In this document: positions 1 through 6,517 of the stretch, in pieces
Position numbering within the stretch: the first letter of the stretch is position 1
Layout: the number at the start of each line of letters is the position of its first letter
Source of the DNA: a bacterium
GTDB taxonomy: Bacteria > Patescibacteriota > Minisyncoccia > UBA6257 > Colwellbacteraceae
NCBI GenBank assembly: GCA_021811305.1
Contig: JAJZPD010000006.1
Span: 1 to 20,526 of the forward strand
Length of the DNA: 20,526 bases
Direction of reading: 5' to 3'
Notes under the pieces: model-generated
What the model saw: only the letters and a program-made list of their open reading frames with translations
Told to the model about the DNA's origin: nothing
Database searches by the model: none
Translations under genes and position numbers: made by a program

Positions 1-8
1 TCCGATCT
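1..8. other. Probable residual Illumina adapter
   Basis: The first eight bases, TCCGATCT, equal the 3' end of the standard Illumina TruSeq adapter (…GCTCTTCCGATCT). They abut GACTTTCCTC, the complement of the RNase P RNA core GAGGAAAGTC, which normally continues CCGG. The conserved RNA therefore breaks exactly where the adapter-like bases begin. Eight bases can match by chance, but the placement favours an untrimmed read end. Confidence 0.75.
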
Positions 9-62
9 GACTTTCCTCTCCTAGACCCTTGCGGGCCGGAGCTGCTGCCTTGCCCACCGCGC
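9..62 (-). ncRNA. rnpB: RNase P RNA, 5' fragment (truncated by window edge)
   Basis: This is the 5' part of the catalytic RNA that matures tRNA 5' ends. On the minus strand the sequence has a P3-like hairpin (CTCC, then GGCCC, GCAA tetraloop, GGGTC, then GGAG) followed at once by GAGAGGAAAGTC, the universal first core of bacterial RNase P RNA (5' strand of P4). The rest of the molecule lies beyond the window. The 5' end near position 62 is inferred from the promoter just upstream. The call rests on the core motif, the hairpin before it and the promoter; the 3' pairing partners cannot be seen. Confidence 0.85.
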
Positions 63-68
63 TATGAC

Positions 69-97
69 TGTATACCATATTTTCGCAGGTTTGGCAA
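69..97 (-). promoter_or_regulatory. Sigma70-type promoter of rnpB
   Basis: The minus strand reads TTGCCA (positions 97-92), a 17-nt spacer, then TATACA (74-69). Initiation about 7 nt downstream places the RNA start near 62. The -35 box follows the stop codon of the RNase H gene with no gap, so rnpB has its own promoter but may also receive read-through from pgk-rnhA. Confidence 0.75.
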
Positions 98-505
98 CTA
101 AAATAGCAATCCGTCAAGAGCCTGATTAACGAGTTTGTCCGCCTCCCTATTCTTCTCGCGTAGAACGTGGACGAACTCCACTTTTTTGAACTCTTGCTTC
201 AGATTCCAGATCTCGATGAAGAGCGGAAAAAGGGATTCCTCCTTCAGCTTGTACTTCCCGGTCAGCTGGCTGTAAACCAGTTCGCTGTCCATCCTCACCT
301 CAAGCTCGGCTTCTTTCGATTTTTCCTTTCCCAAAAGCTGCTTGGCCTTTTTTAGGGCAAAAACAACCGCTCGATATTCGGCCACGTTATTGGTGGTCGT
401 TCCTATCGCTTCTCCGTACTCCTTGTCGCCGACAACCACTCCAATCGCCGCCTTCCCGGGATTGCCTCGAGAACCCCCGTCGGTGTAAATAATCAGTTTG
501 CCCAT
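98..505 (-). CDS. rnhA: Ribonuclease HI family protein
   Basis: A 135-residue RNase H fold protein predicted to cut the RNA strand of RNA-DNA hybrids in the cytoplasm (R-loops, replication primers). The four acidic metal ligands are visible: Asp9 in YTDGGSRGNPG, Glu43 in NNVAEYRAV, Asp73 in RMDSELV and Asp123 in NREADKLVNQAL. The length is close to compact stand-alone RNase HI proteins; no N-terminal hybrid-binding domain is present. The start lies 1 nt after the pgk stop (TAA-T-ATG), so it is almost certainly co-transcribed and translationally coupled with pgk. The rnpB promoter begins directly after its stop. The symbol is by family; CPR RNase HI proteins often group with the short RnhA-like branch, and subfamily is not resolved here. 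Confidence 0.92.
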   Translation of the reverse strand: MGKLIIYTDGGSRGNPGKAAIGVVVGDKEYGEAIGTTTNNVAEYRAVVFALKKAKQLLGKEKSKEAELEVRMDSELVYSQLTGKYKLKEESLFPLFIEIWNLKQEFKKVEFVHVLREKNREADKLVNQALDGLLF

Positions 506-506
506 A

Positions 507-1601
507 TTATTTTTTTCTTTTTTTATTCTTAAAAACAGCCTCCAATCCAGCCATCCTCTCTCCAGCCAGGAATTCGAGCATCGCGCCGCCTCCGGTAGAA
601 ACGAAAATGTTGGCTTTCGGCTTCTGTACCTGTTTCTTTAGCCCCAGCGCCGCAACTGTCTCACCTCCGCCGATAACGGATTTTGCCCGATTATTGCGGA
701 GCACGGATTTTGCCACCGCCGCGGTTCCTGCGGCGAACTTTTTCTTTTCAAACATGCCCATCGGGCCGTTCCAGACGATTAAGCGGGCTCCGCGCAGGTA
801 GACGGCATAAATCTTGGCGGTTTTCGGCCCGATATCGAGAATCCTATCCCCGTCCCAGACAAAATCCTCGGGGATCTCAATCTTGCCGCTGCGCAGGAGT
901 TTGCTTGCAATTTCGACCATTTCCGGTTCGTAAAGGGATTTTTTAATGTCGAAGCCCTCGGCCTTTAGGAATGTGTTGGCAGCCGCTCCGCCGACCAGGA
1001 CCAGATCGACTTTCCGTAGCAGGTTTGCGACGACCCCGACCTTGTCCTTAGCTTTGGCTCCGCCGACTACGAGGACAAACGGCCTTTTTGGATTGCCCAT
1101 AGCTAAAGAGAGGTTCTTCACCTCGCCTCTCAGAAGATCTCCCGGCTGTGAAGGCAAAAAGCCGGTTATCGCCGAAAGCGAAGCATCGGCGCGGTGGCTG
1201 GTGGCGAAATCGTCGCTTATAAAGTTGGTACCGAGCGAAGCCAGAGCCTTTCCAAGCTTCGGATCGTTCTCCGTTTCACCTTTCAAAAAGCGCAGGTTTT
1301 CCAAAAGAAAAACACCTCCGTTAGGCGCAGCTTCTATCGCTCTCTGAGCCTTGTTCAGATCGGCGTTATCCAGAAAAACAACTTTTTTTCGTAAAGCTTT
1401 GGAAAGAAGAGGCGCGAAGGGCCGCAGCGACAACTCCTTTTCCACTCCTTGCGGACGCCCGCGGTGGCTTAGGACAACCACCTTATTGTTGGGTTTGGAA
1501 ATTTTCTTGAGTTCGTCCGCCGCCGCGTTGAAACGCAACGCCGCCCCGATCGGCTTCTCTTTTATATCGAGGTTGAGTCTGACTAAAATCGTTCGCGCCA
1601 T
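507..1601 (-). CDS. pgk: Phosphoglycerate kinase
   Basis: Transfers phosphate from 1,3-bisphosphoglycerate to ADP, giving ATP in lower glycolysis. At 364 residues it is shorter than the usual 385-415. Family motifs: SHRGRP (45-50), ENLRF with GETENDP, DDFATSHRADAS (usually DAFGTAHRAxAS), GGAKxxDK with the nucleotide-site lysine, WNGPMGMFE, GGGETVAAL and STGGGAMLE. The N-terminal substrate loop, usually R-x-D-x-N-V-P, reads R8-L-N10-L-D12-I-K, so the Asp and Asn appear exchanged. The ATG lies 6 nt after a perfect TATAAT with no Shine-Dalgarno sequence, suggesting a leaderless message. It is followed 1 nt later by the RNase H gene. tpiA, a nearby glycolytic gene, lies about 1.2 kb upstream in the same orientation. 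Family assignment is secure; kinetics with the altered loop are unknown. Confidence 0.96.
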   Translation of the reverse strand: MARTILVRLNLDIKEKPIGAALRFNAAADELKKISKPNNKVVVLSHRGRPQGVEKELSLRPFAPLLSKALRKKVVFLDNADLNKAQRAIEAAPNGGVFLLENLRFLKGETENDPKLGKALASLGTNFISDDFATSHRADASLSAITGFLPSQPGDLLRGEVKNLSLAMGNPKRPFVLVVGGAKAKDKVGVVANLLRKVDLVLVGGAAANTFLKAEGFDIKKSLYEPEMVEIASKLLRSGKIEIPEDFVWDGDRILDIGPKTAKIYAVYLRGARLIVWNGPMGMFEKKKFAAGTAAVAKSVLRNNRAKSVIGGGETVAALGLKKQVQKPKANIFVSTGGGAMLEFLAGERMAGLEAVFKNKKRKK

Positions 1602-1607
1602 AGGGAA

Positions 1608-1613
1608 ATTATA
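1608..1613 (-). promoter_or_regulatory. Extended -10 promoter of pgk (leaderless)
   Basis: The minus strand reads TGCTATAAT: a TGn extension and a perfect -10 (1613-1608), then 6 nt and the pgk ATG at 1601. Initiation at the usual spacing falls on the A of the ATG. The -35 region (about 1631-1636) matches poorly, as expected for an extended -10 promoter. Confidence 0.65.
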
Positions 1614-1619
1614 GCACCA

Positions 1620-1716
1620 AGGAAGCGCAAAACGAAAAGCTAAAAGCGAAAAATAAAACAGCTAACTGCCGATTGTTAATTGCTTTGCATTTTGCGTTTT
1701 AAGCTTTGCGCTTCCT
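1620..1716. repeat. Palindromic intergenic element, family A copy 1
   Basis: An imperfect inverted repeat about 97 nt long. The left arm begins AGGAAGCGCAAAACG, the right arm ends GCTTTGCGCTTCCT, and a non-palindromic centre (about 1660-1682) separates them. The arms are built of AAAGC/GCGCAAA-like words. Related copies occur at 1772-1867, 16881-16970 and 19257-19345, with composite or partial copies at 4109-4303, 12951-13153 and 2706-2736. No coding sense was found. Confidence 0.75.
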
Positions 1717-1770
1717 AGATCCTAAAAAAATCACAAATCATAAACCCCAAATTCCAAATATAAACGGGTT
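1717..1770. repeat. AT-rich repeat, family B
   Basis: A low-complexity stretch of period 7-8 (ATCACAAATCATAAAC, CCAAATTCCAAATATAAAC). Similar words occur at 2737-2765 and 10989-11066. It sits between two family A elements. Confidence 0.55.
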
Positions 1771-1771
1771 T

Positions 1772-1867
1772 AGGAAGCGTAAAACGCAAAGCTAAAAGCT
1801 AAAAATAACGATAGGTCGTTAGTCGTCGGATCTTTTAAACTTTGCGCTTTTAGTTTTACGCTTCTTT
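1772..1867. repeat. Palindromic intergenic element, family A copy 2
   Basis: The left arm begins AGGAAGCGTAAAACGC and the right arm ends TTTTACGCTTCTTT. The centre at 1806-1830 contains, on the minus strand, CGACGACTAACGACC, matching the centres of the copies at 16881-16970 (AACGACTGACGATC) and 19257-19345 (GCGACTAACGGCC). The shared centre shows the copies are related and not just alike in composition. A partial arm continues to about 1900. Confidence 0.75.
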
Positions 1868-1897
1868 GTTTTTCCTTTTGCATTTTTAGTTTTGCGC

Positions 1898-1930
1898 TAA
1901 TAAAAGTGCCCCCGCTTGAAAGCGGGGGCA
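1898..1930 (-). terminator. Rho-independent terminator (minus strand)
   Basis: Bases 1907-1930 form a 10-bp stem, TGCCCCCGCT paired with AGCGGGGGCA, with a 4-nt loop. On the minus strand it is followed by CTTTTATTA. No T-run follows on the plus strand, so it acts for minus-strand transcripts: the predicted small RNA and any read-through from the hydrolase gene. Confidence 0.75.
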
Positions 1931-1990
1931 TAACTTGGAAGCGGCACTCCTAAATCGATATCGTCGTTCAGGACTGCAAACACTCACTCG
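1900..1990 (-). ncRNA. Candidate small RNA (or short leader/peptide transcript)
   Basis: A near-consensus promoter at 1997-2024 predicts a start near 1990, and the hairpin at 1907-1930 ends the transcript near 1900, giving about 90 nt. Upstream of the terminator a second helix can form: GCA-g-TCCT paired with AGGA-g-TGC around an inner CGATATCG. It does not fit tRNA, SRP RNA, 6S RNA or tmRNA. A 28-codon frame starting GTG-TTT-GCA also runs through it and stops inside the T-tract, but has no ribosome-binding site and includes the terminator stem, so RNA is the preferred reading. The transcript lies between the hydrolase and pgk genes and ends before the pgk promoter. Confidence 0.55.
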
Positions 1991-1996
1991 AAAAGA

Positions 1997-2024
1997 ATTA
2001 TATAATTTTAAGTCTCTTTGTCAA
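1997..2024 (-). promoter_or_regulatory. Near-consensus sigma70 promoter in the hydrolase-pgk gap
   Basis: The minus strand reads TTGACA (2024-2019), a 16-nt spacer and TATAAT (2002-1997), both hexamers perfect. The TGA stop of the hydrolase gene lies inside the TTGACA. It is the strongest promoter by eye in the window and drives no recognised protein gene. Confidence 0.8.
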
Positions 2025-2689
2025 CGTTCGATAAAGGAGACGATCAACTCTTCGGGGTCGGGATCTTCTTTGGTTCGGAAGATGTTCGTCCCGTGTCCGG
2101 CGGCGTTGTAGATCACCTTCTCCGCTTTTACGCCCCCAGGAAGAGAGCTGATTATCGTCTCGTTTTGTTTGGGATTGGATCCGTCGGCTCCCAAGTCATC
2201 GCGGCTGGTAAGGAATAGAACTTTTTGCCCGGACTTCAGTTTTTCGGCGGCGCGGAGCGACGAAACTCCGCGATAGTTCGTGCCTGCGGAAAGAAGGACC
2301 GCGGAAGGAATTTCTTCATGTTTAGCGAGAAATTCGATGGCCAGGTTGGCTCCGATCGAAGCGCCGATCAGATGGATTCCGCCGGTTTTAGCTCCGTCCA
2401 TTATAAGAAAATCAAAAGCGGCTTCGACATCGTTGATGCTCGCCTGATGTTCGGCATCGGAAAAATACTTGTAGCCTTCCGGCCCGCCCGCGGATTCGCC
2501 GTGCCCTCTCAGATCTATCGCTAATCCGGCGTATCCGTCGCTCGCCAGGCGTTCGGCCAGCCTATTCCAGGATTCTTTCGCGGACGGCATCATGTGCAGA
2601 TAAATAACCCACCCCCTGGCGTTTTCGGCGGGAAAGAAATTGCCCGATATGCTTTTGTTGTCTTTTGTTGTCAGAGAGATTTTTTCCAT
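2021..2689 (-). CDS. Alpha/beta hydrolase (serine esterase/lysophospholipase-like)
   Basis: A 222-residue single-domain alpha/beta hydrolase. The catalytic triad can be read off: nucleophile Ser111 in GASIGAN, acid Asp164 or Asp165 in TSRDD, and His199 in AGHGT. The oxyanion region is near LHMMPS (31-36), and LDLRGHGES-like sequence (59-66) is typical of monoglyceride lipase/lysophospholipase-type enzymes. No signal peptide is seen, so it is probably cytoplasmic. The substrate cannot be told from sequence. It is the last gene of the dedA-tpiA-hydrolase run, 59 bp after tpiA, with part of a family A repeat in the gap. A GGAG Shine-Dalgarno sequence 8 nt before the ATG supports this start. Its stop overlaps the strong downstream promoter. 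Confidence 0.88.
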   Translation of the reverse strand: MEKISLTTKDNKSISGNFFPAENARGWVIYLHMMPSAKESWNRLAERLASDGYAGLAIDLRGHGESAGGPEGYKYFSDAEHQASINDVEAAFDFLIMDGAKTGGIHLIGASIGANLAIEFLAKHEEIPSAVLLSAGTNYRGVSSLRAAEKLKSGQKVLFLTSRDDLGADGSNPKQNETIISSLPGGVKAEKVIYNAAGHGTNIFRTKEDPDPEELIVSFIER

Positions 2690-2705
2690 CTGCGCAACTC
2701 CGTTG

Positions 2706-2765
2706 TTTTAACTTTTGCGTTTTTCGCTTTGCGTTTTGAACTTCGGATTTATGATTTAGAATTTG
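2706..2765. repeat. Partial family A arm joined to a family B stretch
   Basis: AACTTTTGCG and CGCTTTGCGTTTTG (family A arm) are followed by GGATTTATGATTTAG (family B). The family B part runs into the 3' end of tpiA and encodes its last residues and stop codon. Confidence 0.55.
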
Positions 2766-3489
2766 TCTCCTTTATCATCCTTCCGAATTCCGCGGCTTTA
2801 AGGCTGGCGCCGCCGACCAGCACGCCGTCGATTTCCTCCTTTTCCAAAAACTTTGCGATATTCTTGTCATCCACCGAGCCGCCATAAAGGACGCGAGGCG
2901 ATCCGATCTTCCAGTAGCGAGTAAGCTGTTCCTTTATGCGCGCAGCAACATTGGCGGCCCCGTCGGGGCTTTCCGCATCGCCGGTGCCGATCGCCCAGAT
3001 CGGCTCGTAAGCCACGGTTAGGTTTTCAACCTTATCTCCGGGCGCCAGCCCTTTTAAATCCTGCGCCAGCTGGCTGCTGATAACGCGCATCGGATCCTCC
3101 GATCTTTCTTGGTTGCCGACGCAAAGAACTACTTGCAGCCCGTAACGCAGCGAGGCGGATACTTTGCGGTTTATAACCTCGTCACTCTCGCCCAGGTAGC
3201 GGCGGCGCTCCGAGTGGCCAATAATAACAAAAGAAACCCCGGCAGTTTTGAGCTGGGCCAGATTAACCTCGCCAGTATACGCTCCTCCCTCGTTCCAGAA
3301 CGAGTCCTGCGCTCCTAGTTTGGCGTACTTAAGCTCTTTTTTGGCTTCGGTAAGATAAAGGAAAGGTGGAGCGACTACCACCTCGGCCTGTGGATACTTT
3401 AACGCCGCTTTTTCGGTTGATTTAGCCAGGATTACGGCATCCTTAACCGAGTTAGGGTTGCTTTTCCAATTGGCGATGATCGTTTTCAT
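2749..3489 (-). CDS. tpiA: Triosephosphate isomerase
   Basis: Interconverts dihydroxyacetone phosphate and glyceraldehyde 3-phosphate. It is 246 residues, a normal length. Catalytic residues are present: Lys9 in ANWKSNP, His92 in IGHSERR and Glu162 in AYEPIWAIGTG; the phosphate-binding LYGGSV and VLVGGASL loops are also present. The start is set at MKTIIANWK (3489); the longer in-frame extension upstream is dedA coding sequence in another frame. The gene begins 38 nt inside the 3' end of the dedA-like gene, without a clear Shine-Dalgarno sequence, so translation probably depends on coupling. The last residues (TNSKS) and the stop lie in a family B repeat. Confidence 0.96.
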   Translation of the reverse strand: MKTIIANWKSNPNSVKDAVILAKSTEKAALKYPQAEVVVAPPFLYLTEAKKELKYAKLGAQDSFWNEGGAYTGEVNLAQLKTAGVSFVIIGHSERRRYLGESDEVINRKVSASLRYGLQVVLCVGNQERSEDPMRVISSQLAQDLKGLAPGDKVENLTVAYEPIWAIGTGDAESPDGAANVAARIKEQLTRYWKIGSPRVLYGGSVDDKNIAKFLEKEEIDGVLVGGASLKAAEFGRMIKETNSKS

Positions 3490-4075
3490 TATTCTTGTGA
3501 TTCTTTTTATGATACCACACGATGAAAAGCGCGGCCAAAGCAGCAAAAACCAACACCAGAACGTCTATCCTACTAAAGATCGGCCCCAAGACGTTCCAGC
3601 GGTCGCCCAGAAACCAGCCAATGTAAGACAAGCCCGCGGACCATATTAACGATCCGGAAAAAACGTAGGCGAAGAATCTAGCCTTATCCATCTTAAACAT
3701 CCCGGCGGGAAATGCGATGAAGGTGCGAACCAGAGGCACCAGCTGCCCGAAGAAGATCGACGGCTCTCCGTAGCGCTTAAACCACCGCTCAGCAATCCGG
3801 AAACTGTGCTCGTGTTTAATGTTCTCGTTAACTCGCCTGGCTATCGAATAGGAAAAAACGGCTCCGATCAAATTACCCGCGACGCCGGAAAGGACGACCA
3901 GCCAAATGGAAAGTTCTCCGCGGGCTGAAAGAAAGCCGGCAAAGGGCATAATCACCTCCGAAGGGACGGGAATGTTGGCCGTTTCTAAAAACATCAGAGC
4001 GATTATGCCGAGGTAACCGTAAGAAGAAACTGCTCCGGAAAAAACACTGGAAATATCGGCCAAAAGAGTGGTCAT
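3452..4075 (-). CDS. DedA/VTT-domain membrane protein
   Basis: A 207-residue integral membrane protein of the DedA (SNARE-associated/VTT) family, whose characterised members move undecaprenyl phosphate or phospholipids across the inner membrane. Typical features are FLETANIPVPSEVIMPFAGF (residues about 29-48) and GQLVPLVRTF…FPAG followed by KM, the conserved arginine and re-entrant-loop region, with several hydrophobic helices and a basic, Asn/His-rich tail. A lipid-carrier role would fit a genome region rich in wall genes, but that is inference. It is first in a run with tpiA (38-nt overlap) and the hydrolase. No Shine-Dalgarno sequence precedes the ATG and the upstream AT-rich stretch gives only a weak -10. 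Confidence 0.88.
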   Translation of the reverse strand: MTTLLADISSVFSGAVSSYGYLGIIALMFLETANIPVPSEVIMPFAGFLSARGELSIWLVVLSGVAGNLIGAVFSYSIARRVNENIKHEHSFRIAERWFKRYGEPSIFFGQLVPLVRTFIAFPAGMFKMDKARFFAYVFSGSLIWSAGLSYIGWFLGDRWNVLGPIFSRIDVLVLVFAALAALFIVWYHKKNHKNNENDHRQLEKQP

Positions 4076-4085
4076 AGGTCAATAA

Positions 4086-4121
4086 TTAAAAAATATGCTT
4101 CTTAAGGATAGGTTAAGAAGC
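4086..4121 (-). terminator. Terminator downstream of mrdA
   Basis: A perfect 9-bp inverted repeat, GCTTCTTAA (4097-4105) and TTAAGAAGC (4113-4121), with a 7-nt loop. On the minus strand it is followed by ATATTTTTTAATTATT. The stem is AT-rich, but the T-run and its place between mrdA and dedA suit a Rho-independent terminator for the long operon. Confidence 0.6.
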
Positions 4122-4303
4122 GCAAAATTAAAAGCGCAAAATTTAAAAGAACGGAAAAATAAGCGCAAAACTTAAAGCAAAAAACACTTACTAGGGACTA
4201 GGGGTTAGGGGTTAGGGACTGTGAATTATGGATGGCAGACTAAACCCTAATCCCCAGTCCCTAATCCCTACTTTAACTTTTGCGCTTTTAATTTTGCGCT
4301 TAC
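4109..4303. repeat. Composite repeat: family A arms enclosing a family C palindrome
   Basis: The outer arms are family A (AAGCGCAAAATTAAAAGCGC on the left, CTTTTGCGCTTTTAATTTTG on the right). Between them, at 4190-4275, is a TAGGG-rich palindrome: left arm CTAGGGACTAGGGGTTAGGG, right arm CCCTAATCCCCAGTCCC. Bases 4191-4287 match the reverse complement of 13023-13119 at 90 of 97 positions by eye. The right family A arm supplies the TAA stop of mrdA. Confidence 0.8.
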
Positions 4304-6093
4304 TTGATTCTGTTCTGGTAGTACCAGTTGATGACGTCCTTAAAGATAGGAACGGCGTTCAATGTTCCCTCGGTGGCGTTCTCCACCAGGATCAGCATCA
4401 CGATCTGCGGGTTTTTGGCGGGAGCGTATCCGATGTAAAGAGCGTTCGTCTTCTGGTTGAAGTCGTACTGGGCGCTGCCGCTCTTGCCCGCAGTCTGGAC
4501 AGGCAGGGTGTGCAAAACATAGGCGGTTCCGTAGGGCTGCGAAACCGTATCAGTCATTCCTTGCCTAACCAGCTGGAACTCGGGCTCCAGCGAGGTGAGG
4601 TTGAGTATCTGCTTCGGCTTTTCATTCAGATTCAAATGCGGCTGATAAACAACTCCCCCGTCAGAAATAGCCGAGATCGCATCGACCAGCTGTAAGGGCG
4701 TGACTAAAAGCCCTCCTTGGCCTATAGCTACATTGTACGTGTCGCCGGTTAGCCATGGGTGTCCGTGCGTCTTCTGGAACTCGGCCGGGGTGGGCAGGCT
4801 GCCGCTCGCTTCTCCCGGCAGGTCGATGCCCGTCGGCTTGCCCAAGCCAAACGTCTTCCAATAATCGATAAGCTTGTAGATTCCCAATCCTGGCTGGTTC
4901 TGATATCCCCCGACGACTTCGTAGAAGAAAACGTCGCTCGACTTGGCGATGGCCGAGAAAACATTGACCCATCCCTGATACTGCCAGTCTAGGAATTTTG
5001 TGGGATGCGATGGATCGTAAGGGTTTGGCAGGAGAAGATATCCCGGAGAAAAGATCTGGGTCGAGGTGGTGATTAGCCCTTCCTTCAAGACCGCGGTGGC
5101 GTCCAAAGGCTTGATGGTCGAGCCAGGGCTGTAAACGCCGGAAACCACGCGGTTGAAAAGTGGATGGTCGGGGTTGGTTAAAGCCGGACCGAGGTTGTTC
5201 CCGTCGTAGGTGGGCAGGCTGAGCATCGCCAGAACCTGGCCGTTTTGAGGATCGATCGCCAAAGCCAAGCCTGAGGTTTTTCCCATCTGCTGCATATGCA
5301 TCATCATGTCCTGGTAGAGGTACTGCTGGAACGGCCCGTCGATCGTCGTCTGCAGATTTTGCCCCATTTTCGGCTCGATCGTGGCCGTGCCCTGCGGCTT
5401 GCCCAGCGCATTCCTGTAGATGACTGTCGCCCCGTCCGTCCCCTGCAGGATACTGTTGTAATACGCCTCCAGCCCGGCCCGGCCTTTTAACTCGTTGTCG
5501 GCGGCGCTGCGGCCGACATAGCCGATGAAAGTGGAAAAAGCAGGATTTAGGTAATCCCTCTTATAGTCGTTCTCAACTTTCAGGGAGTTTAAGTCCAGGC
5601 TCTGGATGGCGATCGACTGTTCGCGCGTGATGTCGGTCGCGATGATGACAGCGTTGTTGCTCTCCAAGTTGGTCTTGGCGAGAATCGAATAAAAAGCGCT
5701 GGGCGGCATATTAAGAATGTTTTGGGCTGCGGCCACAACCTTGCTCTCCTCGCCATCCCTGACCATCTCGCTGACGTCCAGAAAGACGCTGAAAATCGGC
5801 TGATTGGTGACTAAGGGCGTGCCGAAGCGGTCGGTGATTATTCCGCGCGGCGCGATTATCGGTATCTCCTCGTTGACGTTGGCCAGTGCCAGGCCGCTGA
5901 AAAAACCGTGCTGAACGACCGACAAGTAAAAGACGCGGGCCGCCGCTACGCCGAGCAAAAGAACGGCGACCCCAAAGACTACTTTGAAGATCGACGGCTT
6001 GAGCGGCAACTCTTTGCTTTCCAAGTCTCCCGCCATAGTGTCGGCCACTATGTCGTCGAGCGCTATTTTTCTAACGAATTTCTTTTTTGCCAT
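4300..6093 (-). CDS. mrdA: Penicillin-binding protein 2 (class B transpeptidase)
   Basis: The D,D-transpeptidase of the elongasome, cross-linking lateral-wall peptidoglycan outside the membrane. It is 597 residues: short basic N-terminus, one membrane anchor (about 37-57), the class B N-terminal region with RGIITDRFGTPL (83-94), then the penicillin-binding domain. Active-site motifs are S325-T-I-K328, S385-S-D387 (SxD as in E. coli PBP2) and K537-S-G539 (usually KTG). GQG at 458-460 and the QPYGTAY segment are also typical. It starts 23 nt inside mreD and ends the long minus-strand operon. Its usual partner rodA does not follow; a composite repeat and a terminator come next. PBP3/FtsI is the main alternative, but the mreBCD context and SxD motif favour PBP2. 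Confidence 0.95.
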   Translation of the reverse strand: MAKKKFVRKIALDDIVADTMAGDLESKELPLKPSIFKVVFGVAVLLLGVAAARVFYLSVVQHGFFSGLALANVNEEIPIIAPRGIITDRFGTPLVTNQPIFSVFLDVSEMVRDGEESKVVAAAQNILNMPPSAFYSILAKTNLESNNAVIIATDITREQSIAIQSLDLNSLKVENDYKRDYLNPAFSTFIGYVGRSAADNELKGRAGLEAYYNSILQGTDGATVIYRNALGKPQGTATIEPKMGQNLQTTIDGPFQQYLYQDMMMHMQQMGKTSGLALAIDPQNGQVLAMLSLPTYDGNNLGPALTNPDHPLFNRVVSGVYSPGSTIKPLDATAVLKEGLITTSTQIFSPGYLLLPNPYDPSHPTKFLDWQYQGWVNVFSAIAKSSDVFFYEVVGGYQNQPGLGIYKLIDYWKTFGLGKPTGIDLPGEASGSLPTPAEFQKTHGHPWLTGDTYNVAIGQGGLLVTPLQLVDAISAISDGGVVYQPHLNLNEKPKQILNLTSLEPEFQLVRQGMTDTVSQPYGTAYVLHTLPVQTAGKSGSAQYDFNQKTNALYIGYAPAKNPQIVMLILVENATEGTLNAVPIFKDVINWYYQNRIK

Positions 6094-6517
6094 AAGCTAA
6101 ACTTGCTAAATACGTAAGGAGAAGCGCGAGCGGAACGTTATACAGCATCTCCGTAAAGGTCGCTCCCCACTCCAGCCCAAAAAGCTTGAAGTTGACGACC
6201 AGCGTTCCCGCGATGACGGCAACCACGACTCCGATCCAATGCCGCCAGGGCAGGTAGTCGATTATAAGCATCCCGATCAAAGCTGCCAGCACGAAGAAAA
6301 GGGCCTGAATGTCGAACTGCGGCATAAATTTCAAAATCAAAGCGGCGACTATCAACCAAGAAATCCTCCGCTCCCACCGCTTGTCGTAGGCGGCCATAGC
6401 CAGCAGCAAAGCCAACGCTAAGTCGGGCTTGACCGCATTGAAAAAAGCCGCGTTAGTCAGCTGGACGAAGCTTGCCAGGGCTATTATGAAAATCTCAAGA
6501 ATGAATGACAGAGACAT
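6071..6517 (-). CDS. mreD: MreD-like rod shape-determining membrane protein
   Basis: A 148-residue polytopic membrane protein with about five hydrophobic helices (near 4-22, 30-44, 53-65, 69-86 and 95-110, plus a C-terminal one), short loops and a Lys-rich end (GKKEIR). Sequence similarity within the MreD family is weak; the call rests on size, topology and position between mreC and mrdA. It is thought to anchor the elongation complex in the membrane. It overlaps mreC by 23 nt and mrdA by 23 nt, so translation is probably coupled through the series. Confidence 0.85.
   Translation of the reverse strand: MSLSFILEIFIIALASFVQLTNAAFFNAVKPDLALALLLAMAAYDKRWERRISWLIVAALILKFMPQFDIQALFFVLAALIGMLIIDYLPWRHWIGVVVAVIAGTLVVNFKLFGLEWGATFTEMLYNVPLALLLTYLASLAYGKKEIR

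Noticed and set aside
1905..1985. 28-codon frame (starts VFAVLNDD) as a peptide gene
   Set aside because: No ribosome-binding site, and its last third is the terminator stem and T-tract. Kept only as an alternative to the small RNA.
3490..3546. Extension of tpiA upstream of MKTIIANWK
   Set aside because: TIM proteins begin a few residues before NWK; the extra sequence is dedA in another frame.
4191..4275. TTAGGG-like words suggesting telomeric or G-quadruplex DNA
   Set aside because: The units are irregular and form a palindrome shared with 13040-13121; telomeres are not expected here. A G-quadruplex is possible but unsupported.
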